Shown here piece after piece: positions 1 through 8,221 of a stretch of DNA of 42,260 bases (position 1 is its first letter; every line of letters starts with the position of its first letter). The DNA is taken from contig CAJUFN010000017.1 in the NCBI GenBank assembly GCA_910585545.1, positions 1-42,260 on the forward strand, in the 5' to 3' direction. The position numbers were made by a program, and so were the translations under genes. The DNA comes from an uncultured Lachnospiraceae bacterium. Lineage in GTDB: Bacteria > Bacillota > Clostridia > Lachnospirales > Lachnospiraceae. The notes beneath the pieces were generated by a model, which searched no databases, was not told the DNA's origin, and saw only the letters and a program-made list of their open reading frames with translations.

Positions 1-2
1 CA

Positions 3-287
3 GTGGCAGTGTTCGAAGATGAGAATGCGACACAGGCCCAGATTGATGAGGCAGTGAAAGCATTAGAAAAAGTAACAAAAGAGCTGAATGCGGATGAGAA
101 AGCAGCAGGCGACCAGAACTCAGATAATAAGAAGGTTGTTTCTGACGGCAGCAAGACAAGCAGCACTGGTACTTCCGGAAAAACAACTGTGAAGACAGGC
201 GATGATTCGGCAGTAATCATGATACTTATGCTTCTTGGAATGAGCGCAGCAGTTATTGCAATGGCAAAAAAGAAAAAAGCTATTTAA
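3..287 (+). CDS. C-terminal end of a cell-wall-anchored surface protein (partial)
   Basis: The reading frame is open to the left edge of the window, so this is the last ~95 residues of a larger protein. The GTG at its start is probably an internal Val codon. The visible part holds the end of an A-x-x-x-L helical repeat (residues ~10-30), a Ser/Thr/Gly/Asp-rich wall-spanning linker, then VKTGDD, one hydrophobic helix (AVIMILMLLGMSAAVIAMA) and a KKKK tail. This is the usual order of a sortase sorting signal, with KTGD in place of LPXTG, as is common in Lachnospiraceae surface proteins. A terminator follows directly. The function of the missing N-terminal part cannot be told. Confidence 0.75.
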   Translation: MAVFEDENATQAQIDEAVKALEKVTKELNADEKAAGDQNSDNKKVVSDGSKTSSTGTSGKTTVKTGDDSAVIMILMLLGMSAAVIAMAKKKKAI

Positions 288-304
288 TCCGTAAGGACGA
301 GAAG

Positions 305-334
305 ACAGTCAGGTAGAAAACCTGGCTGTTTTTT
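305..334 (+). terminator. Rho-independent terminator of the surface-protein gene
   Basis: A 9-bp stem ACAGTCAGG / CCTGGCTGT (one G.U pair) with a 7-nt loop is followed directly by a run of six T. It lies 18 nt after the stop codon of the surface-protein gene. Confidence 0.8.
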
Positions 335-487
335 ATGATATAGGAAAGTTTGTACTTTCCTATATCATAAAACGCTCCGTGGGATGCACACTGCGGCGTA
401 TAATGAAGGTGTCGTATGCGACCGCCGCAGGCGCAAGAATGCGCGAAGCACATTCTTTATTCGTGTATAGGAAAGTATATCTTTAAA
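331..487. repeat. Structured extragenic repeat-like element
   Basis: This gap between genes (288-584) is not featureless. A perfect 19-bp hairpin (331-349 with 354-372, 4-nt loop) contains TATAGGAAAGT, and the same word returns at 475-485. Between them are a GC-rich stem (GCGGC...GCCGC, ~392-427) and an AAGAATG...CATTCTT stem (~434-457). GC content is clearly above that of the surroundings. The layout resembles a REP/MITE-like extragenic element. I see no open reading frame in it. Whether it recurs in the genome cannot be seen here. Confidence 0.45.
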
Positions 488-584
488 GGATTGTTTCAGG
501 AGGAAAAAAGTGATATGATTTTTGGAAGAATATTATATAAACATAAATGCAGATAAAAGATGAAGGAAAAGGGATGACAGGATA

Positions 585-1610
585 ATGAGAAGAGTAAGAT
601 TAGGGAAAACAGAGATTGTCGTGAATAAAAATGGATTTGGAGCATTGCCGATTCAAAGAATCAGCGAAGCAGACGCAGTAAAATTATTGCATAAAGCATG
701 GGAACATGGCGTTGACTTTTATGATACAGCACGGTTTTATACGGACAGTGAAGCAAAACTCGGTGTGGCGTTTGAAGGAATGAGAGATAAAATTTACCTT
801 GCATCTAAGACGATGGCACAAGATGTGAAAAATTTCTGGGAGGATTTGGGTGAGACATTAGAAAATCTGAAGACAGACTATCTTGATATCTATCAGTTTC
901 ACAATCCGGCATTTTGTCCAAAGAAAGGAGATGGAAGCGGGTTGTATGAGGCGATGTTAGAGGCAAAGGAACAGGGAAAAATCCGGCATATCGGGATTAC
1001 AAACCACAGGCTTGCGGTGGCACAGGAAGCAATTGAGAGCGGTTTGTATGAGACATTGCAGTTTCCGTTCAGTTATCTTTCCACGGAAAAAGAATTGGCG
1101 CTCGTAAAAGAGTGTGAGAAAGCAGATATGGGATTTATTGCTATGAAAGGGCTTGCCGGAGGGCTTATCAATAATTCAGCGGCAGCGTATGCGTTTATGA
1201 TTCCTTTTGAAAATGTCCTTCCTATATGGGGGATTCAAAGAATGCACGAACTAGATGAATTTTTGAGTTATCAGGATAAAGAACCTGTACTGGAAGGGAA
1301 GTTAAAAGCAGTAGTTGAGGCAGATATCAAAGAACTTCAGGGGGGATTTTGCAGAGGATGCGGATATTGTATGCCTTGTCCTGCCGGGATAGAGATCAAC
1401 AACATGGCAAGGATGTCGCTTATGATCAGAAGGGCGCCATCGAAGGCACAGCTTACCGAGGAAATGCAGGAAAAAATGAAAAAGATTGAAGATTGTCTGC
1501 ACTGTGGACAATGCAGCAGCAGATGTCCGTTTGGGCTTGACACACCGGCGCTGCTTGAGAAAAATTATGAAGATTATAAAGAAATCCTGGCAGGAAAGAA
1601 AGTGGATTAG
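585..1610 (+). CDS. Aldo/keto reductase with C-terminal 4Fe-4S ferredoxin domain
   Basis: NAD(P)H-dependent oxidoreductase of the cytoplasmic aldo/keto reductase superfamily (TIM barrel, residues ~1-230). The catalytic tetrad is visible: Asp and Tyr in VDFYDTARFY, Lys in IYLASKT, His in YQFHNP. The C-terminal third carries two cysteine clusters, CRGCGYCMPCP (~255) and CLHCGQCSSRCPFG (~305), which would ligate two 4Fe-4S clusters and suggest electron transfer with ferredoxin or flavodoxin. The length (341 aa) fits this fused subfamily. The substrate cannot be predicted. The following gene begins 12 nt after the stop and is probably cotranscribed. Confidence 0.9.
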   Translation: MRRVRLGKTEIVVNKNGFGALPIQRISEADAVKLLHKAWEHGVDFYDTARFYTDSEAKLGVAFEGMRDKIYLASKTMAQDVKNFWEDLGETLENLKTDYLDIYQFHNPAFCPKKGDGSGLYEAMLEAKEQGKIRHIGITNHRLAVAQEAIESGLYETLQFPFSYLSTEKELALVKECEKADMGFIAMKGLAGGLINNSAAAYAFMIPFENVLPIWGIQRMHELDEFLSYQDKEPVLEGKLKAVVEADIKELQGGFCRGCGYCMPCPAGIEINNMARMSLMIRRAPSKAQLTEEMQEKMKKIEDCLHCGQCSSRCPFGLDTPALLEKNYEDYKEILAGKKVD

Positions 1611-1622
1611 GAGAAACATTAT

Positions 1623-2735
1623 ATGAGATACAGAAGACCACATTATTATGAGCAGTTTTCATGTATCGCGGGAGCGTGTCCGGATACATGCTGCGCAGGG
1701 TGGCAGATCATGATTGATGAAGAATCGCTGGGAAAGTACCAGCATGTGGCAGGGGCGTTTTCGGATAGAATCAAACACTTTGTAGACTGGGAAGAGGCCT
1801 GTTTCAGTCAGGATAATTTAAAGCGATGTGCATTTTTGAATGAGAAAAATCTTTGTGATCTGTATGAAAATCTCGGGAAAGAGGCATTGTGCGAGACATG
1901 CCGAAAATATCCAAGACACGTGGAAGAATTCGAAGGAATCAGAGAGATTTCATTGTCCCTTTCCTGTCCGGAAGCCGCGAGGATCATTTTACAGATAGAA
2001 GAGCCGGTTACTTTTATCGAACAGAAAACAGAAGAGCCGGAATATGAGGAAGATTATGAAGAGTTTGATTTTCTCTTGTATGGAATGCTGGAAGAAGCAA
2101 GAAACGATATTTTGAAAGTAGTTCAGAATCGAGCATGGAAAGTAGAGAAAAGGATGCAATGCGTGCTTCGCATGGCAGAAAAGTTTCAGGAAGCATTAGA
2201 AGAAGGCACGCTTTTCAGGGAAAGTCCGTGGCTGGAAAAAATGGATTTTAAATATGAGAACGGGTTGGAAGTAGAGGCGCGCTTTGGGAAAATGAAGATG
2301 TGGTTTGCCGTGTTTGATGAACTGGAAGTGTTGCGAGATGAATGGACGCAGTTTTTGCGGGAGGTATCAAAGACTCTATATGAGAATGGATGGGAAAAAT
2401 ATGAAGATATCCGTCAGCAATTTGAAGAGCAAAAACGAGAAGGCACCGGATTTTGGAAGCGTTGGGAAGTAATGCTGGAACAACTGATGGTATTTTGGAT
2501 TTATACTTATTTTTGCGGAGCCGTGTATGATGACCTTGTATATGCAAAAATGATGCTGGCAGTTTTTTCTGTAGAGTGGTTTGAAGAATTTTGCATGGCA
2601 GTGTGGTATCAGCAGGGAAAAGAGCTTGCATTTGAGACTATCCTAAAGATTGCATGGAGCTATGCAAGAGAGATAGAACATTCAGACTATAATCTCGTGA
2701 CATTGGACGAGATTTTTAGTACTTATATGATATAA
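1623..2735 (+). CDS. FliB-type (flagellin lysine N-methylase family) cysteine-motif protein
   Basis: The protein begins with the family signature YYxxFxCIxGxCPDTCCAGW (residues ~8-27), followed by further cysteines in KRCAFL, LCDLYENLG, LCETCRKYPR and LSCPEAARI. This is the metal-binding pattern of the YkgJ/FliB family, which is annotated as flagellin lysine-N-methylase although members occur widely in non-flagellated Clostridia. The C-terminal half is helical and poorly conserved. No flagellar gene is nearby, so methylation of flagellin is not supported by context. The start is set by GGAG 8 nt upstream of ATG and close spacing to the reductase gene. Confidence 0.7.
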   Translation: MRYRRPHYYEQFSCIAGACPDTCCAGWQIMIDEESLGKYQHVAGAFSDRIKHFVDWEEACFSQDNLKRCAFLNEKNLCDLYENLGKEALCETCRKYPRHVEEFEGIREISLSLSCPEAARIILQIEEPVTFIEQKTEEPEYEEDYEEFDFLLYGMLEEARNDILKVVQNRAWKVEKRMQCVLRMAEKFQEALEEGTLFRESPWLEKMDFKYENGLEVEARFGKMKMWFAVFDELEVLRDEWTQFLREVSKTLYENGWEKYEDIRQQFEEQKREGTGFWKRWEVMLEQLMVFWIYTYFCGAVYDDLVYAKMMLAVFSVEWFEEFCMAVWYQQGKELAFETILKIAWSYAREIEHSDYNLVTLDEIFSTYMI

Positions 2736-2769
2736 GAAATAAAAGAACAGGAAAAGGAGTGCTTCTCAT

Positions 2770-4071
2770 ATGGAGAAACATACAGAAGAGATTAAGCTAA
2801 GTGTGCTTGGCCAAAGTCTGGCTGTGGGAATCGTGGCGGGACTTATCGTATTGTCGTATCGATTGGTTCTTGGATATGCAGGAACGTGGCTGAAAGCTAT
2901 TTTAGCATATGCGAAAGAATCGCCGATTCGGATGGCGGGATGGTTTGTTACATTGCTGATTATGGCAACGATTGTAGGACGGCTTTTGAAGTATGAGCCT
3001 ATGATTTCCGGAAGCGGTATCCCGCAGCTGGAAGGCGAGATGGAAGATAAAATGGAACAGACGTGGTGGAAGGTATTGCCGGCAAAATATATCGGTGGGT
3101 TTTTATCTTTGCTTGCAGGACTTTCCCTTGGAAGGGAAGGCCCGTCCATTCAGCTTGGTGCGATGACCGGGAAGGGGCTTGTCAGAGTTTTGAAACGCGG
3201 TAAGGAAGATGAAAAAGTAATGCTAACCTGTGGAGCAAGTGCAGGACTATCGGCTGCGTTTCATGCACCGCTTGCGGGAGTGATGTTCGCACTGGAAGAG
3301 GTGCACAAGAAATTTTCGGTAATCGTATTGATATCGGCAATGATTGCATCTATAAGCGCAGATTATATTGCATCGTGCATCATTGGGGGAGCGCCTGTAT
3401 TCCAGTTTGAGGTGGGCAATGCCCTGCCATATGAATATTACTGGATGTTAATCTTACTAGGTGCGATTTTGGGAGTATTAGGAGCTTTCTACAGCTGGAC
3501 AACGATGAAAGTGAAGGCATTGTTTGCGAAACCAAGATGTCTGAACGAGACAACAAGACTATTCATTCCGTTTATGATTGCCGGGGTGTTGGGATTCACA
3601 AGACCGGAACTTTTGGGCAGCGGACATGAACTGATCGAAGCTTTAACAGGAAAAGAGTTGCTGCTTGGTGCAGCGGCCGCTATATTAGCTGCAAAGTTTT
3701 TATTTTCGATCATTAGTTTTGGCTCGGGGGCGCCAGGAGGAATTTTCTTTCCTCTGCTTGTACTAGGGGCATTTATCGGCGGTGTGTTTGCGCTTGCTTG
3801 CGTACAGTATCTGGGATTGGATCCAGGGTATGTGAACAATTTCGTAGTACTTGCCATGGCAGGATATTTTACTGCTATTGTAAGAGCACCGATGACAGGA
3901 CTTATCCTTATCTTTGAGATGACAGGAAGTGTCAGTCAGATGCTGTCTTTGGCAGTAGTTGCGCTTGCTGCCTATATAGTAGCTACTTGGTTAAAGTCGA
4001 AACCGATTTATGACAGTCTGTTGGAAAGCCAGCTAAGCACTATGGAAAAAGGCATGAAAAAAAGCGCATAA
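2770..4071 (+). CDS. ClC-family chloride channel / H+-Cl- antiporter
   Basis: Polytopic membrane protein of 433 aa with the ClC anion-selectivity motifs in order: GSGIPQLEGE (~77), GREGPSIQLG (~120, including the gating glutamate), and GSGAPGGIFFPLL (~318). The family moves chloride (or fluoride) across the cytoplasmic membrane in dimers. The gating glutamate suggests proton-coupled exchange rather than a pure channel. There is no C-terminal CBS pair, so this is the short bacterial form. The ribosome site AAAAGGAG sits ~11 nt upstream of ATG. It precedes, but is probably not cotranscribed with, the pyrH cluster, which has its own promoter. Confidence 0.9.
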   Translation: MEKHTEEIKLSVLGQSLAVGIVAGLIVLSYRLVLGYAGTWLKAILAYAKESPIRMAGWFVTLLIMATIVGRLLKYEPMISGSGIPQLEGEMEDKMEQTWWKVLPAKYIGGFLSLLAGLSLGREGPSIQLGAMTGKGLVRVLKRGKEDEKVMLTCGASAGLSAAFHAPLAGVMFALEEVHKKFSVIVLISAMIASISADYIASCIIGGAPVFQFEVGNALPYEYYWMLILLGAILGVLGAFYSWTTMKVKALFAKPRCLNETTRLFIPFMIAGVLGFTRPELLGSGHELIEALTGKELLLGAAAAILAAKFLFSIISFGSGAPGGIFFPLLVLGAFIGGVFALACVQYLGLDPGYVNNFVVLAMAGYFTAIVRAPMTGLILIFEMTGSVSQMLSLAVVALAAYIVATWLKSKPIYDSLLESQLSTMEKGMKKSA

Positions 4072-4102
4072 AAATAATTGTAATTACTTGTATTTTTTGT
4101 GG

Positions 4103-4131
4103 TTTCCTTTTAATAGGTTATATGCTATAAT
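4103..4131 (+). promoter_or_regulatory. Extended -10 promoter of the pyrH cluster
   Basis: TATAAT at 4126-4131 is preceded by TGC, giving an extended -10 (TGN-TATAAT). The -35 position holds only a weak TTTCCT. It lies 30 nt before the pyrH start in the only gap upstream of that gene cluster. Confidence 0.6.
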
Positions 4132-4161
4132 TTCTACAGAATAGATAAAGGAGCTAAGTAA

Positions 4162-4857
4162 ATGAAGAGAGTATTATTAAAGCTTAGTGGCGAGGCACTG
4201 GCAGGAGATAAAAAAACGGGATTTGACGAAGCTACTTGTGTGGCGGTTGCAAAGCAGGTAAAAGAATTAGTAGATGACGGTATTCAGGTTGCCATTGTGA
4301 CCGGAGGCGGTAATTTCTGGAGAGGCCGTACAAGCGAGACGATCGATCGTGTGAAAGCAGATCAGATCGGAATGCTTGCGACAGTTATGAACTGTATCTA
4401 TGTATCCGATATTTTCCGGTTTGTAGGGATGAAGACGGAAATCTTTACGCCGTTTGTATGCGGCGCATTTACTTCTTTATTCTCTAAAGATGCAGCAGTA
4501 GAAGCGTTGGAGAGCGGAAAAGTGATTTTCTTTGCAGGAGGTACAGGACACCCGTATTTTTCAACAGATACAGGCGCCGTGCTTCGTGCGATCGAGATTG
4601 AAGCGGATGCAATGCTTCTGGCAAAAGCCATTGACGGAATCTACGACAGTGATCCGAAGTTAAATCCGGATGCGAAAAAGTTTGATGAGATTACGATTGA
4701 TGATGTGGTTGCAAAAGGACTTGCAGCGGTAGATATGACGGCGTCTATTTTATGCAAAGAGAATAAGATGCCAATGCTGGTATTTGGATTGAATGAGGAG
4801 AACAGCATCGTAGAGACAATGAAAGGAACGTTTACAGGAACGAAAGTAACTGTATAA
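4162..4857 (+). CDS. pyrH: UMP kinase
   Basis: Cytoplasmic amino-acid-kinase-fold enzyme converting UMP to UDP with ATP. It starts with KRVLLKLSGEAL and has the VTGGGNFWRGR glycine loop (~50), the UMP-binding stretch around GTGHPYFSTDT (~128) and DGIYDSDP (~160). Its 231 aa matches the family. AAAGGAGC lies 7 nt upstream of ATG. frr follows after 24 nt, the conserved pyrH-frr order. The usual upstream rpsB-tsf genes are absent here and are replaced by the ClC gene. Confidence 0.97.
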   Translation: MKRVLLKLSGEALAGDKKTGFDEATCVAVAKQVKELVDDGIQVAIVTGGGNFWRGRTSETIDRVKADQIGMLATVMNCIYVSDIFRFVGMKTEIFTPFVCGAFTSLFSKDAAVEALESGKVIFFAGGTGHPYFSTDTGAVLRAIEIEADAMLLAKAIDGIYDSDPKLNPDAKKFDEITIDDVVAKGLAAVDMTASILCKENKMPMLVFGLNEENSIVETMKGTFTGTKVTV

Positions 4858-4881
4858 ATAAAACGAGCGGAGGGAATTTTT

Positions 4882-5433
4882 ATGAATGAAAGATTAAAAG
4901 TGTATGACGAGAAAATGACAAAATCAATGAAGAGCCTTGCTTCTGAACTGGCAACAATCCGCGCAGGGCGTGCAAATCCGCATGTGTTGGATAAAATCAT
5001 GGTAGATTACTATGGTTCGCCGACGCCATTACAGCAGGTAGGTAATATTTCTGTGCCTGAGCCGCGTATGATTCAGATCCAGCCATGGGAAAAGAGCATG
5101 GTAAAAGCAATTGAAAAAGCGATCCAGGTGTCTGAGCTTGGAATTAACCCGACAAACGACGGAAGCGTGATTCGTCTTATTTTCCCGGAACTTACAGAGG
5201 AGAGACGTAAAGAGCTTGCAAAAGATGTTAAGAAAAAAGGAGAAGCAGCAAAGGTTGCGATCCGTAACATCCGTCGTGATGGCAATGATGCATTGAAGAA
5301 ATTAAAAGGAAGCGATGTATCAGAAGATGAGATCAAGAGTTTGGAAGAGGAATTACAGAAAATTACAGATAAATATATCAAAGATGTCGATAAGGCAGTC
5401 GAAGACAAAACAAAAGAGGTAATGACAGTTTAG
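4882..5433 (+). CDS. frr: Ribosome recycling factor
   Basis: Releases ribosomes from mRNA after termination, together with EF-G. The 183-aa protein shows the family landmarks LATIRAGRANPHVLDKI (~25-41), YYGSPTPLQQVGNISVPEPR (~47-66), NPTNDGSVIRL (~90) and the long C-terminal helix ending KTKEVMTV. It has a good ribosome site (GGAGGG) and is cotranscribed with pyrH. Two hairpins follow it before uppS. Confidence 0.97.
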   Translation: MNERLKVYDEKMTKSMKSLASELATIRAGRANPHVLDKIMVDYYGSPTPLQQVGNISVPEPRMIQIQPWEKSMVKAIEKAIQVSELGINPTNDGSVIRLIFPELTEERRKELAKDVKKKGEAAKVAIRNIRRDGNDALKKLKGSDVSEDEIKSLEEELQKITDKYIKDVDKAVEDKTKEVMTV

Positions 5434-5441
5434 TATCTGCT

Positions 5442-5474
5442 ATTTGCGCCAGGGGAAGTGTCTCTGGCGCAAAT
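5442..5474 (+). terminator. Hairpin after frr
   Basis: A perfect 11-bp stem ATTTGCGCCAG / CTGGCGCAAAT with an 11-nt loop, followed by only a short T run. It is 8 nt after the frr stop. It may be a partial terminator or mRNA-stabilising structure. Confidence 0.6.
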
Positions 5475-5496
5475 TTGATGTTGCCAAGCATACAAC

Positions 5497-5519
5497 AAAA
5501 ACGTCTGACGGACGTTTTT
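5497..5519 (+). terminator. Terminator between frr and uppS
   Basis: Stem AAAAACGTC / GACGTTTTT (9 bp, 5-nt loop); the T run forms part of the 3' arm. It lies 30 nt before the uppS start. Together with the preceding hairpin it suggests attenuation between the pyrH-frr and uppS parts of the cluster. Confidence 0.6.
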
Positions 5520-5549
5520 AGTAATAAACAAGCGCAGGAGGAACACAGG

Positions 5550-6257
5550 ATGAATGTACCGAAGCATATTGCGATTATTCTGGATGGAAACGGAAGATGG
5601 GCAAAGGCAAAAGGGATGCCTAGAAATTACGGGCATGTACAGGGAAGCAAGAATGTGGAGCGCATCTGTGAGACGGCTTATAAGATGGGTGTAAAATATC
5701 TGACAGTGTATGCATTTTCCACGGAAAACTGGAACAGACCGGATAGTGAAGTGAAAGCTCTTATGAAGCTTTTGCGAGATTATATGAAGACTTGCATTAA
5801 AACTGCGAATAAGAATCGGATGAAAGTAAGGGTACTTGGAGATAAGACAGGGCTTGATGAGGATATCCGTACAAGAATTGCACAGCTTGAGGAAGCCTCG
5901 AAAGATAATGACGGCTTGAATTTTCAGATTGCCATTAATTATGGGAGCAGGGATGAGATGATTCGTGCTATGCGGCGGATGGCAAAAGACTGTATGGAAG
6001 GAAAGCTTATGCCGCAAGAGATTTGCGAAGATGTATTTGAAGGATATTTGGATACACATGATATTCCCGATCCGGATCTTCTGATACGCACAAGCGGAGA
6101 AATCCGTCTGTCAAATTATCTTCTTTGGCAGCTTGCATATACGGAGTTCTATTTTACAGACGTACTGTGGCCGGATTTTTCGAAAGAAGAGCTTGAAAAA
6201 GCAATCGAATATTATAATCGAAAAGACAGACGTTTCGGTGGTGTAAAGGAGGAGTAA
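5550..6257 (+). CDS. uppS: Undecaprenyl diphosphate synthase (cis-prenyltransferase)
   Basis: Makes C55 undecaprenyl diphosphate, the lipid carrier for peptidoglycan. Visible motifs are HIAIILDGNGRWAKAKG (residues ~5-21), YAFSTENWNRP (~60), and RTSGEIRLSNYLLWQLAYTE plus LWPDF near the C-terminus. An in-frame extension back to ~5475 would run through the terminator region and has no ribosome site. The ATG at 5550 follows AGGAGG by 9 nt and gives the normal ~235 aa. cdsA starts 1 nt after its stop, with the cdsA ribosome site embedded in the last uppS codons, indicating tight coupling. Confidence 0.96.
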   Translation: MNVPKHIAIILDGNGRWAKAKGMPRNYGHVQGSKNVERICETAYKMGVKYLTVYAFSTENWNRPDSEVKALMKLLRDYMKTCIKTANKNRMKVRVLGDKTGLDEDIRTRIAQLEEASKDNDGLNFQIAINYGSRDEMIRAMRRMAKDCMEGKLMPQEICEDVFEGYLDTHDIPDPDLLIRTSGEIRLSNYLLWQLAYTEFYFTDVLWPDFSKEELEKAIEYYNRKDRRFGGVKEE

Positions 6258-6258
6258 G

Positions 6259-7062
6259 ATGTTTAAGACGAGATTATTAAGCGGAATTTTGCTGGTAATT
6301 ATCGCACTTATTACAATCATAAGCGGCGGTTCTGTGTTATTTGAAACAGTACTTCTTATAAGTCTGATCGGAATGAGCGAATTGTATAAGGTTTTGAACG
6401 TGCATAATAAGCTTTTGGGATGCGTAGGATATTTAGGGGCCGTTGCATATTATGGATTTTTGTGGATCGGAAGAACGGATGCGTTTATGCCGCTTACGAT
6501 TGGATTCCTAGTTGCGCTTATGGCAGTTTATGTGTTTTCATATCCGGCATACCGTGTGGAACAGATCGTACTCACATTTTTTGGCTTGTTTTATGTGGCA
6601 GTTATGCTTTCTTATGTGTACCAGACACGTATGCTTGAGCAGGGGGCTTTTCTTGTGTGGCTCGTGATCTTATGTTCCTGGGGATGTGATACATGTGCAT
6701 ATTGTGTGGGGATGTTGATCGGTAAGCATAAGATGGCACCGAAGCTTAGTCCAAAGAAATCTGTCGAGGGCGGTATTGGAGGCGTAGCAGGAGCAGCGCT
6801 TTTAGGAGCAATTTATGCAATCGCAATCAATCATTTTGCAAAAGGTGTTGATGCGAATGTATTACATTATGCACTCATCTGTGGCGCAGGAGCGATAATT
6901 TCACAGGTTGGTGATTTGGCAGCATCTGCGATCAAGAGGAATCATGACATTAAAGATTACGGTAAATTGATACCGGGACATGGCGGTATACTGGATCGCT
7001 TTGATAGTGTGATCTTTACTGCACCGGTTATTTATTATCTTGCTGTGATGCTGATGGGATAA
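6259..7062 (+). CDS. cdsA: Phosphatidate cytidylyltransferase (CDP-DAG synthase)
   Basis: Integral membrane enzyme forming CDP-diacylglycerol from phosphatidate and CTP, the branch point of phospholipid synthesis. The 267-aa protein has seven to eight hydrophobic segments and ends with the CdsA signature: SAIKRNHDIKDYGKLIPGHG followed by GILDRFDS (~217-246). Its position between uppS and dxr is the conserved Firmicutes order. Confidence 0.96.
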   Translation: MFKTRLLSGILLVIIALITIISGGSVLFETVLLISLIGMSELYKVLNVHNKLLGCVGYLGAVAYYGFLWIGRTDAFMPLTIGFLVALMAVYVFSYPAYRVEQIVLTFFGLFYVAVMLSYVYQTRMLEQGAFLVWLVILCSWGCDTCAYCVGMLIGKHKMAPKLSPKKSVEGGIGGVAGAALLGAIYAIAINHFAKGVDANVLHYALICGAGAIISQVGDLAASAIKRNHDIKDYGKLIPGHGGILDRFDSVIFTAPVIYYLAVMLMG

Positions 7063-7075
7063 AAGGAAGGGTAAC

Positions 7076-8218
7076 ATGAAGAAAATAGCAATACTTGGTT
7101 CTACAGGCTCGATTGGGACACAGACATTAGAAGTAGTGCGGGAAAATAGAGATATAGAAGTAACGGCACTTGCCGCGGGCAGCAATATCAAACTTTTGGA
7201 AGAACAGATACGGGAATTTCATCCGATGCTTGTGGCAGTCTGGAGCGAAGAAAAAGCGAAAGAACTAAAAGAAAATATTAAGGATTTGGATGTAAAAGTA
7301 GTATCCGGAATGGAAGGACTTATTGAAGTTGCCATTTGTAAGGATACCTCTATTTTAGTAACTGCAATCGTAGGAATGATTGGTATCCGTCCAACCATTG
7401 CAGCGATTGAAGCAGGGAAGGACATTGCTCTTGCCAATAAAGAAACGCTTGTGACAGCGGGACATTTGATCATGCCGCTTGCAAGGGAAAAGAAAGTAAG
7501 GATACTTCCGGTGGACAGTGAGCACAGTGCTATTTTTCAGTCGCTTCAAGGCGGACAGGAAAAATCGATACAGAAGATTCTTCTGACGGCGTCAGGCGGA
7601 CCTTTTCGAGGAAAGAAATTGCATGAACTAAAAGACATTCAGGTAGAGGATGCCTTAAAGCATCCGAACTGGGAGATGGGACGGAAGATTACAATCGATT
7701 CTTCTACGATGGTCAACAAAGGATTGGAAGTGATTGAGGCAAAATGGCTGTTTGATGTAGATGTGGATGATGTGCAGGTGGTGGTTCAGCCTCAGAGTGT
7801 GATCCATTCTATGGTAGAATACAATGATGGAGCGGTGATCGCGCAGCTTGGTACACCAGATATGAAGCTTCCGATTCAGTATGCACTGTATTATCCGGAG
7901 CGCAGATATCTGCCAGGGGAACGTCTTGATTTTTGGAAGATTTCAAAGTTGACCTTTGAACAACCGGATATGGAAACTTTTTATGGATTAAAGCTTGCAT
8001 ATGAAGCAGGTCGCAGGGGAGGTTCCTTGCCGACGGTTATGAATGCCGCAAATGAACGCGCAGTAAGTATGTTTTTGGAGCGAAGGATTGCGTATCTTGA
8101 TATACCTGGCATTATTAAGGAGTGTATGGATGCACATAAAAATATCCCGAATCCTACATTGGAGGAAATATTAAGAGCAGAACAAGAAACATATGAGAGA
8201 ATAGAAAGCAGGTGGTAA
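7076..8218 (+). CDS. dxr: 1-deoxy-D-xylulose-5-phosphate reductoisomerase
   Basis: Second step of the MEP isoprenoid pathway: DXP to MEP with NADPH. The N-terminal GSTGSIGTQTLEV is the NADPH-binding loop. ALANKETLVTAG (~119), PVDSEHSAIFQ (~145) and TASGGPFRG (~170) are substrate/metal-site motifs. Length is 380 aa, as expected. It supplies precursors to the uppS product encoded in the same cluster. rseP follows after 3 nt. Confidence 0.97.
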   Translation: MKKIAILGSTGSIGTQTLEVVRENRDIEVTALAAGSNIKLLEEQIREFHPMLVAVWSEEKAKELKENIKDLDVKVVSGMEGLIEVAICKDTSILVTAIVGMIGIRPTIAAIEAGKDIALANKETLVTAGHLIMPLAREKKVRILPVDSEHSAIFQSLQGGQEKSIQKILLTASGGPFRGKKLHELKDIQVEDALKHPNWEMGRKITIDSSTMVNKGLEVIEAKWLFDVDVDDVQVVVQPQSVIHSMVEYNDGAVIAQLGTPDMKLPIQYALYYPERRYLPGERLDFWKISKLTFEQPDMETFYGLKLAYEAGRRGGSLPTVMNAANERAVSMFLERRIAYLDIPGIIKECMDAHKNIPNPTLEEILRAEQETYERIESRW

Positions 8219-8221
8219 GCA

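Noticed and set aside
5430..6059. Long open frame (about 200 codons) on the reverse strand across uppS
   Set aside because: It lies antisense to a fully recognisable uppS gene, has no ribosome site and encodes a Cys/His/Ser-rich sequence without family features: a shadow frame.
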